Source: Chionoecetes opilio (taxonomy: Eukaryota > Arthropoda > Malacostraca > Decapoda > Majidae). Taken from it: 64,000 nt of DNA. Each line of letters begins with the position of its first letter. Positions within the stretch are counted from its first letter, which is position 1. The DNA lies in NCBI GenBank assembly GCA_016584305.1, contig JACEEZ010018281.1:232238-296237 (forward strand), read 5' to 3'. Shown piece by piece: positions 56,227 through 64,000 of the stretch. Made by a program: the position numbers and the translations under genes. Under the pieces are notes generated by a model. It had not been told where the DNA came from. It made no database searches and saw only the letters and a list, made by a program, of their open reading frames with translations.

Positions 56227-56417
56227 ATTTTTTTGGTTTTTAGCAGTTTTTAATGTTTATTACAAATATCAAACCATTTTAGCCGATGAGGGCCAAGTCC
56301 CTTTGGCTATATATTATATTTTATAAATATTATATATATAATATAAAATAATATATATATATTATATATATATAATATATATATATATTTATATATAAAA
56401 TATATATATATATAAAA

Positions 56418-56549
56418 GGGTATTTGCCGGCGCATAAGCCGCACCTCCGCAAAAGACGCCCCCCTATTTTTACAAGGGGGTTTTTTTGAGAAAAAAAATT
56501 TTGGTTTTTTTTTTTTGGGGAAAACAAAAATTTTTCGTACTTTTTATAA

Positions 56550-56584
<35 letters not shown>

Positions 56585-59210
56585 GGATTTGTGGGGGAAA
56601 AGCAAATGTTTGAGCATTTTCCCTAAATAAAATTTTCCCACGGTGCAGGAATGTAAATGGGGAAAATTATACTATTTTAAAAAATGAAAAAAGGAAATTT
56701 TCGGGGTTTAAGGGCAAAATCGGTCATAATTTTATTGGGGGATGCCCCTATAAATTTATTTTTTTCTAAAATTTTGCAAACCTATGACATTTAGTTTAAA
56801 GATTTAATGTTGTGGGGTTTTCCCTTTGTTGTTTTTCCTGCTATGGGTTTTTAAGCCCTTGGGGAAAATTTGCAAAAGATATTGTATTATTTTGGTAGTG
56901 GGTTTTTAAAAAAGTCCTGGGGGCTCTTCCCCTACAACCCTTGGAAAGGCTTTTTCATTCAGAGTTTTGGGAACCCCTTTTCCCCAATGGCGAAATTTGG
57001 GAAAAATAATGGCATTACACTTAGTACCGAAAATCTACCTTTTTTTCACCCAGAAAGTAAAAGTTGGGTTTAAAATTTAAATTGGGAAAGTTAGAGGGGG
57101 TTTTTTGGGTTTAGAACAGAGGATTAAGAAAAACTAATTTACCAAAATATGGCATTGTGAACCCTTTACAATTTTTTGCGGGGCAGACCTGGAGGGGCAG
57201 AATCCCCCCCCCCCCCCCCCCCACACCACCCCCCAAAATGTAAAAAAAACATTGTTTTTCCGAAAAAAACCCGAAAACCAGTTTTAATTCAAAAAAATCA
57301 AAAAACTTTTCGGGGGGACTAAGTTTTTGGCCTAAAATCGGGGGTTTGCCCCAAAAAAAAAAATTTTACGAAGACTTTTAGTAACACTGAAAGGGAAAAC
57401 CATCTCTCCCTTTGGGTTGTTTTGTTGTAATTTTTGGGAAGGGGAAAACCGTTGTGGGGAAATCGAGGGAAAATTTGCCCTTTTTTACAACCAAATGAAT
57501 CTATCACAGTCGCGGAGGTTGATTAGCTTTTTCGGGAAGGTAGCTACGGGGTAAAAGCCGGGTTTTCACAGTCTGAAATCACGGTATGTTTTTTTCACCG
57601 TTCCTTGTTTTCAAAATTTCTAAAGGTTCCGCCCATTTTCGGCAGTTCCTCCCTCACCCTCAAAGGGCGACATGGGCCCCCTCAAGGCTAGGGTTTAAAA
57701 AAAATTTGCTTTAATAGAATTCGAAATTTTGGGATGAAGAAGAGGAGTTGAACTTTTAAAAGAAACTGTTTTGGGTACAAAAAAGTCTTGAGAAAAGGGA
57801 CACTTATCAGCACGGAACAGTCTCTTACTTTAAAAATATTTTTTCCCAAAAAAAAAACCTTTCGTGACAGGAGGGTTGATGTTTTGGAAAGCCTTTGCGG
57901 CGGCCCCCCGGGTTTAAAGTGTAAAAAGGTTTTTTGGTTTGAATTTTTATGAAATTCTAACAAAAATTGTGATGAGAGGGGTTGCCGTGTCCCCATGAGG
58001 GATGGTGTGATTCGGCCTTGAGTCGGACGGTGTGGCGCCGTGAGGGTCTTGGTCTTGGTTTTTAACCGGTAGAAGATTTTGGTCCCATCTACAGGTACCG
58101 TTGAAAACCTTTTTTATTAGCATTTCATCAGTTTCCTTACCCGGGAAAAGTATGGGGTTTGAGGTTTTGAAGGGTCGAGGGGGGTATAAAAGGGGGTATG
58201 CTGTCTCCTATCTCACCTTGTTTCCCCTGTAGCGGGTGCTAACACAAAACAAGCACATACCAAAACCCGCATCGGCTTAGGCCACCCCCATATCTGGGGC
58301 CAAAATTTGAGGGGACCTGACGTGACCTGACTGGGCCCCCGCCCACAAAAACTGCAACACCAGCCCGGTAATTCAGTCAGCCACAGGGGCCCACCCAAAA
58401 ATTACCAAAAACGCCGCGCACCCTTGTCCGCACGTTGTTTCAATGACCGCTGTCAAAAAAACTACAAAAAACCCCAAAGCGCCCCTTTTTCCATCCTTGT
58501 TGTATGACAGAAATCCCCAAAAATCTACACCACCCCCCTCACCGCTTTACACTCCTTCAAATAAAAATTAACACGCTCTTTTTTTCATTTCCATTTTCAA
58601 CAATACCCCATTCCAGCGAAAATTCCATCACCAAATTTTTGCCTCCCTTTTTATCCCTTTTTCCCAAATGTTTTTGTCCAAAATTTTTGTGGCCCTAGTC
58701 GAAGCGGGTTTAAAACGACATCTAATATGCGGGATTTTTTGTCTTTTCCATGGGTGCAAAAAGGGGCTGAGCGGGAAGACCCAAGGTTTTTTGCGCGGAG
58801 GGGTTTGCCGAGTGAAGTTTTCCCGGTAAGCGGCAGACCTGAGATACCCCAAAGTTTTACATTGGAGAGCAGCAGCGGGGGGTGGTTTATGTTTACATTT
58901 AAAACGGCCATTTGGCAGCAAAAACGCTATCTTGGGGTTTCCCCAGCTCATGTTTTCTTTTTTTAAAAACCCAACCTTTTCCCTTTGTATTTTTATCACT
59001 GTTTATAAAAACAGTTACAAAATTTTCGCTCAGTGAGAGCTTACTGTTTAACACAGATCACTCCAGACCCCCTTTAGTAAAAACACCCCCCGGCTGTTCG
59101 GGTTATCTGCCCGACCTCTATTCGTAAAAGGGGCCGGGATTGGAAAGCAGGGTTTAACTTGCATTCCTTTTTTAGGGAAAAAACTGCGTTTATGTGCCGG
59201 GAAAACCGGA
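56418..59210 (+). mobile_element. 2.6-kb TIR element, CCGTATTTGCCGG family (copy 3)
   Basis: It begins tatttgccggcgcataagcc and ends gtgccgggaaaaccgg inside TA-rich DNA. It follows copy 1 throughout: ctatcacagtcgcg at 57499, atgaagaagaggagttgaac at 57735, catcggcttaggccaccccc at 58270, and ggagagcagcagcgggg at 58864. It is full-length but far more diverged, mostly by extra or changed bases in homopolymer runs. No intact frame remains. Confidence 0.75.
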
Positions 59211-59225
59211 TATATATATAAATAA

Positions 59226-59308
59226 AAACACACAAAAAACCTCGATTTTCCCCGGATAAAGGATTTCCCGGGCAAAATCCCAGGTCCCGGGGGGTATGTC
59301 AGTCTGGG

Positions 59309-59366
<58 letters not shown>

Positions 59367-59797
59367 GAAATGCGGCCCCTGTCGAAAAATTGACCAAGTT
59401 GCCGGGGGCCGAGCTCTCCTGTCCCCCCCTGGTCGGGTCCGTGCCTCCCCCAGGTGGCAGCATGCTCAGCGGCGTATTGTTTACTTTTGGGCACACACCT
59501 CACGGTTAAACCTGCACAGCCTCTTTAGCCCCCTATCCCCATCCCCCGGGTGCAGAAACGTTCTTGAGATATTGAACACTTTCTGTGCCCCCCCCGGGGT
59601 GGCTCATCCCTCGGGGGACGTATAATCCGTGGCGGGTATTGATATTGTCTGGTCGGACAGTAAATATAAGTAGGAAAAAACGCCGGGGGTGGGTAATGGC
59701 ATTTTTTTTTTTTTTTTTTTTACTTCGATTCCCGGATTTTTTGCTTTTCCCGGCCAGTGTTTCCCCCCTATTAGCCCGGGGGAAATCGGGGTTTGTG

Positions 59798-59799
<2 letters not shown>
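59226..59799. mobile_element. TIR element related to 39650-40610, inverted
   Basis: The ends acacaaaaaacctcgatttt and gaaatcggggtttgtgtt are imperfect inverses next to TA arrays. After a T-run (59311-59361) the interior has one to two units of the minisatellite in reverse (caggtggcagcatgctcagc, acacctcacggttaaacctg). No coding potential is evident. Confidence 0.55.
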
Positions 59800-59842
<43 letters not shown>

Positions 59843-59896
59843 TAAAATTTTATTATATATATATTATTTATATATATAATATATATATTATAATTT
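59800..59896. repeat. (TA)n array
   Basis: TA dinucleotide array between two TIR elements. Confidence 0.9.
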
Positions 59897-62486
59897 TAGG
59901 GTGTCCCAAGATCATAGGGAAAAAAATGAAAATTTTATTTTCACTGCTCGTTTTATTTCTGTTCAACATGCATAAGAAGAGTTACTGTAAAATTAATAAA
60001 ATTCGGAAAATTTTTAGGGTGCGTCAAACAAAAACAAATTTTAAAAACCCTTCAAAAAAAAAAAAAAAAACTAAAAACTCCCCCCCTTTTTAGATAAAAA
60101 ATTAAAGGAAACCAAAAAACATTTTTCATTTTTTCCATTCGAAACCCTTCTTTGAAGCCCCCTTTCTTTTCCCGCCCCACAATTTCCCCGGGATGGGGTG
60201 GACTAACGGAGGAGATACTTCTCTTTTGCGGCCGACTTCGGGGGACCCCAGTAGCGGGGACTAGGGCGTGCCCCGCCCCGGGGCCCGTTGACCACCCGGA
60301 GGCCAGTGCCCGTTTGAGGCCCTTTGAATCGGTCGCCCTCCTCCCCAAGGGGGGCCCTTTGCCGGGAAAAGCCCTCGTCCGCGTCAAGTTTCTGAAAGAA
60401 GGGCCGGTCTTCGAAGGCAAAGGAGAGGGGGAGGAAGAATCGTCATTTTTTCCCCCTCAACGTTTTGATTTCCTTTTGGGCGGCTTGTCCAATCCCTTTT
60501 GACCATCTCTTCTTCCCTCCCTCAATCCTTGAGTCGAAGAAGGCCAGTCCCGCGTTTTCCTCGGAAACGTACCAAGGTGGCGTCGCGGTTTTGTTCTGTG
60601 CCTTGGAAACGGTTTGGTCAGGGTATGTTTTTGAGGATCTGGGGAGGAAAAGAGCACGTCGTTCAACGGAGCTTTCAAGAGATCGGGCCCATGCAATTGC
60701 TTGCAGTAAAACCAGAGGCGAAGGGGGCCACTCTTTTCCACCCCGGCCTTCTCTCGCCCAGTCAGGACAGGGGGATTTCAGCTCTGAAGCTTTGAGGCAG
60801 TAGAGGGCCCTTGGCCTCCACCGGGCTTGATGGAGAGCTCCGGGCGGGGGGGAAGGTTTTTTGGTGGATTTCACCCCCAAGGAACAGGTAGGAGAACGGA
60901 GAATTTATAATCCCCCGGGATGGTTTTTCGACATCAGAGCCCCTTCGGAAAGGGGCCAAGCGTCATCCTTCAGTTTGGGGGCATGTCATTGGTGGCGAAG
61001 AACCACGAGGTCCTCCGATGTTTCCACTGCCCTTGCGGGGAATCCACGAAGGACCATCGATCACGGGTCGTTAAGACCCCAATGTCAGGCCCAGAGGAAG
61101 AGCCGAGGCTGGCTTCGAAGACATCCTTGAGGATCACCTCGGGAACATGATGGCGGCAGGGGCCAAAAAGCAACCGCCGAGTTTTTGCTCAATCGAATGC
61201 AAGACCCTTTCACCATGCCAGTGTTCGAAGCCGTGGTCGAAAAAGAAGGGGATGATCTTGCCCTGACGCCCCCTTCTCCACCCCTTCAAGACCCTGCAGC
61301 CGTTTCTGCCAGTCGAAACCGAGCTTGCCCGGGGCCCAAGAAGAACTCGGGGTCATCTTTCCCCCCCCCTGGGGGGAGGGGGATGCGGCCCCAATCGCCA
61401 GGAGGGAGGGAGGAGTTTCCGTCCCCCGCAGGACCCCCCTCTCTGTATCTCCCGGTTTGCTTCCACGATCTTTTCGGGGGCTTTCTCTCTCCCCCCCAAT
61501 TCGTGCCCGATGGACCTGCTCTTCGAGACCCCCATATCCCCAAAGTCCATTCCAAAAACTTTAGCGGTAGCTGCGAAAATTTACGTTGCTTGCCCCACCG
61601 ACAAATTCTCTCGTCCCCAAATTGAAAGAGGTTAAGATCTTTCCCGGGGATCGATGGGACTTTTTGAGTTTTTTTTCCCCTGGTTGGGGGTCCACGAGCC
61701 GGTGAGACGTCGTCGACACAGGACTGCTGCTGTGCTACTGCTTTGGCTTGGGGTTTCGCCCTTTCAGTCAGCCTGGCAATGTCGCTTTTCATTCCCCCGG
61801 GGCCCCTTTTAGTCAGTTCCGCGCCGACCTCTTTCCCGCCTTCTTCGTGTCACGAGGTCAATTCCGCATGGAATGATTCCCCTTGTCTTCTCTCTGACTC
61901 CGTAGGAATCCCCCGTCCCGTCCTTCACGTTCTGCCCGTTGGGGAAGGAGGAGTGTGCGGGTCGAAGATTTCTTTGGGGTTCCTTTGGGAAAAACCCCCA
62001 CCTACGAGTTTCGGCGTTTGTTCTTTTTCTTTTGAGGTTATTGTAGCCTTTACCAGCTTGACAGCTTTATGCCGGCGTGCATTACTTGTTGCGGGAAACC
62101 CCGGGGCGCGACCAAAGGGGAGAACCCCCTCCACCCGCCTTCCCTCCCCTCGCCCTTTCCCCCTCTCCCGGTGGTGGTGGTAGTAGCGGAGGAGGACTGC
62201 TCCTTCGATGGGAGCCGGGGGCCCGGGATTCATCGATTGGGGCCTTGTCGATCACCAAAGATTTCTAGGGGCTTGTTGCCCTTTGATAACCTGAGGGAAA
62301 AAAAAAGTGGAAATTTAGAAAAATCCCGAAATTTGAGTCACGTCACCTAAATGTTCACTTTGTCGGGACCCCTAAATATTACTCAATTCGCCCAAAATTT
62401 CAACGCAATACTGTTTTACTATACGAGAACCGGAATAACACACGAGCGTGCAACATTTTCAAAACTTTTGCATTTTGGGACACCTA
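59897..62486 (-). mobile_element. Decayed relative of the intact transposon, TAGGGTGTCCCAA ends
   Basis: The left end TAGGGTGTCCCAAG and right end ttttgggacacc(c)ta are inverse repeats. The minus strand between them holds a broken homologue of the 743-residue protein. A second word, ttagggtgcgtcaaac, identical to the intact family's terminus over 12 bp, lies 117 bp inside the left end (60014). The length, 2.59 kb, is close to the intact element's 2.73 kb. Confidence 0.75.
60052..62240 (-). pseudogene. Broken transposase related to the 743-residue protein
   Basis: Matching segments occur in the right order from right to left on the minus strand. TTASNTGMVKGS (about 61210-61245) corresponds to DTTAMNTG. 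CRHHVPEVILKDVF and SSGPDIG (about 61060-61160) correspond to CRHQMLEILL and QSPDIA. GALHQARWRPRALYCLK (about 60780-60835) corresponds to GAVHRARWMARAIYALK. SEENAGLAFFDSRI (about 60525-60570) corresponds to SEVTVGLALFDDEM. SKTGPSFRNL (about 60385-60415) is near the C-terminus. Frames change repeatedly. CRHH here completes a Cys-x-x-His motif that the intact copy has as CRHQ. The N-terminal third (61286-62233) is open in pieces but hard to align. Confidence 0.7.
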
Positions 62487-62546
62487 ATATATATATATAT
62501 ATACAGTAGGGTCCCACATCAAACCCTGCCACCGAAAACCCTAGTG

Positions 62547-62591
<45 letters not shown>

Positions 62592-62640
62592 ATATATATT
62601 ATATATATATAATATTATATATATAAAACGTATATATATT
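62487..62640. repeat. TA arrays around a short CAGTAGGG terminus-like word
   Basis: TA repeats at 62488-62503 and 62548-62630 surround acagtagggtcccacatcaa (62503-62522), which looks like one end of a TIR element. No inverse partner was found. Confidence 0.5.
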
Positions 62641-63190
62641 CCTACTCTCCCCCTATGGTGGACGAACAATACCTCCCTCACAAGGGGGGGGATAAACTAC
62701 CACTCTACTAATTGAAAGGGTGGTTGGTGGATAATTTCCACACTGCTGCTTGGACCATGTAATTACACTACATGGAGCATTCTTTCAACTATGTACACAA
62801 TGTAAATCACACTTGGACCCTTCAGGTCCATTACGAGTCAGAAGGTAAGAGCAGGTGAGCAGCGTTTGTCCGTACGTTTACACTCCTTGATGGTTTGGAT
62901 GAGAAAGCTGCCGGGTAACGGCTATACACTGACAAGTAGCTTCCCAAGAAAGCGAAGCAGTTTGCGTGTTCTAAAATTTCACTCCCTGCTTCTTTATTAA
63001 TTAAATCCAGCCTTCTAATATCCACCCAATTTCATAAGAATTTAAATTGCTTGAATAACCCGTACAAAAACCCTTGTGTTTATACCATTCAACAATTAAG
63101 GCGCTCAGAAAGTTACTAACCTGCTTCTCTGCCAACTGAACTGCAGTAAATTCAACAACGGGAGGTGATTTATAACATAAATTCCCGTTT
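62641..63190. other. No assigned feature (probably intron)
   Basis: Unique-looking, moderately AT-rich sequence. The minus-strand frame at 62831-63025 (64 codons) has no recognised motif or splice sites. If the exon at 63600-63749 is real and on the minus strand, this region lies downstream of it and would be intronic. Confidence 0.4.
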
Positions 63191-63357
63191 TAGAGAGAGA
63201 GAGAGGGAGAGAGAGAGAGAAGAGAGAGAGAGATGGGAGGGGAAGGAGAGAGAGATGAGAAAAGAGAGAGAGAGAGAGAGAGGACGAGAGAGAGAGGAGA
63301 GAGAGAGAGAGAGAGAGGGGAGAGGGGAGAGAGAGAGAGAGAGAGAGAAGGAGAGAG

Positions 63358-63440
<83 letters not shown>
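63191..63440. repeat. (GA)n microsatellite
   Basis: About 250 bp of GAGA repeats with scattered GGGA interruptions. Glu/Arg-rich frames across it are artefacts. Confidence 0.95.
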
Positions 63441-63441
<1 letters not shown>

Positions 63442-63447
63442 TGTGTA

Positions 63448-63450
<3 letters not shown>

Positions 63451-63481
<31 letters not shown>

Positions 63482-63590
63482 TCACAAAAAACTGGCCAAG
63501 GGACAACAAAAATGGGAACAGAAAGCCGCTAGTGCCAGCCTAAAGAAGAGACGTAAGAGAATAAAAAAAAGATAGGGTGAGCCAATTTAG
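63451..63590 (-). mobile_element. LINE 3' tail fragment (family of 45686-46890)
   Basis: T-run (63451-63478) then acatcacaaaaaactggcca, aagggacaacaaaaatggg and agccaatttag match 45678-45815 in the same orientation. Only the 3' UTR and tail are present. It lies directly beside the splice donor of the host exon, within the predicted intron. Confidence 0.8.
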
Positions 63591-63599
63591 TTATCTAAC

Positions 63600-63749
63600 C
63601 TGGTATATGCATTCATCATGGTTGCTGTGAGAACACTGATGTCGCCAGGGCCGCCAGAAGATAAAACCCAAGAGGTAGAGTGAAAACATGCTGGTTTTCA
63701 GGTAGGTGCTGAAGAAGGGTTTATCGAAGCCAATGTTATTGAAGATGTA
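63600..63749 (-). CDS. SLC35F5: Internal exon of a SLC35F5-like transporter
   Basis: On the minus strand, 150 bp (50 codons, phase 0 at both ends) are open and flanked by splice signals: acceptor tttttatttacag before TAC at 63749, and donor CAG|GTTAGA after 63600. The peptide reads [20 protein letters not shown], then [20 protein letters not shown], ending HDECIYQ. The K-P-F-F-S-T-x-x-K-T-S-M-F, L-Y-L-L-G-F and W-x-P-W-R-x-Q-C order is what I know of SLC35F5, a drug/metabolite-transporter superfamily membrane protein (probable solute transporter, substrate uncertain). This would be the first extramembrane and transmembrane segment. Neighbouring exons should lie beyond 64000 and, for later ones, to the left, but I found none in this window. 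Confidence 0.65.
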
Positions 63750-63768
63750 CTGTAAATAAAAAACACAT
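63750..63768 (-). promoter_or_regulatory. 3' splice site of the SLC35F5-like exon
   Basis: The minus strand reads gtgttttttatttacag, a pyrimidine-rich tract ending in AG, immediately before the exon. Confidence 0.6.
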
Positions 63769-64000
63769 CATAGTTTATTGATACTAAATCAAACATCCAA
63801 TTGTACTATCTCAAAAATTCCAAGAAAGGGTTTCAGTAAAACCACAATATCTGTATGTTAGGTCACACAGCCCTTAAAGCACATAAACGATTATGTACAT
63901 CCAAGCTAGAATTTTTATATTTATGTTAAAAGCAAAAGCAAAAGGTGAAACCAAACCAAAGTGAAAGATTCTAAGATTAAATTATAACCCCCATAAAAAA
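63769..64000. other. No assigned feature (probable upstream intron)
   Basis: AT-rich sequence without frames or repeats I recognise. It lies upstream of the exon on the minus strand and is likely intronic. Confidence 0.4.

Larger units (their letters stand above)
55097..56315 (+). mobile_element. Penelope-like element, plus copy
   Basis: A mirror of the minus copy: it starts at the same RT position and runs rightwards through RT C-terminus (55130-55612), GIY-YIG nuclease (55614-56093) and a 3' region ending gaagccgatgagggccaag-like sequence near 56310, before a TA-rich stretch. From about 56100 the sequence becomes rich in homopolymers compared with the other copy, including a T-run at 56190-56219. 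Confidence 0.85.

Noticed and set aside
63165..63575. Arg/Glu-rich frames of 99-136 codons
   Set aside because: Pure translation of the GA microsatellite.

Overview
This window is a repeat-dense stretch of a eukaryotic, almost certainly animal, genome. It carries one recognisable host exon: at the far right, on the minus strand, 150 bp read as an in-phase exon of a SLC35F5-like membrane transporter with good splice sites. Long (TA)n, (GATA)n, (CT)n, (GA)n and ATT arrays, short TTAGG/AACCT-like stretches, and a mix of CR1-like, RTE-like, I-like and Penelope-like retroelements with many TA-flanked DNA transposons suggest an arthropod, most likely a decapod crustacean. That assignment is inference. 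No rRNA, tRNA, CRISPR or prokaryotic feature was seen.

Layout. 1-7.2 kb: ATT-rich low-complexity DNA around a degraded ORF1-like (FP-domain) segment and a badly decayed plus-strand CR1/Jockey-group LINE. 7.2-13.4 kb: a GC-rich block with a decayed I-like LINE on the minus strand (endonuclease, RT, RNase H, poly-T tail at the left) that appears to split an RTE-like LINE, followed by the RTE 3' end. 13.4-17.1 kb: GATA microsatellite, AT-rich DNA and a small TIR element. 17.1-18.8 kb: a decayed minus-strand CR1-like LINE. 19.1-19.9 kb: a pogo/Tigger-like non-autonomous element. 21.7-26.5 kb: a rather complete minus-strand CR1-like LINE beside a TIR end, then a tandem duplication that may be an assembly artefact. 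29.4-49.8 kb: nested TIR elements with CAGT... ends and TA flanks, hosting an RTE copy with a 12-bp target duplication, smaller TIR elements, a 2.6-kb TIR family in inverted copies, further LINE fragments and a long hairpin.

50.0-52.7 kb holds the best-preserved gene: a TIR transposon with one intact 743-codon ORF whose conserved motifs fit an RNase H-fold transposase that I cannot place in a named superfamily. A diverged, broken relative lies at 59.9-62.5 kb in the opposite orientation, with related ends. Between them, 52.7-56.3 kb is a head-to-head pair of Penelope-like elements (RT C-terminus plus GIY-YIG nuclease), one split by a foldback element and carrying a hammerhead-like core. 56.4-59.8 kb repeats two families seen at 36.9-40.6 kb.

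Apart from the host exon, everything identified is mobile or repetitive, so there is no operon or pathway. The useful biology is the nesting order, the intact transposon, and empty sites in sibling copies that date insertions. Some tracts (about 15.4-16.2, 31.5-34.5 and 56.1-62.3 kb) differ from sibling copies mainly in homopolymer-like errors, so sequence quality may be poor there. Boundaries are read by eye and most are good to about 10-50 bp.
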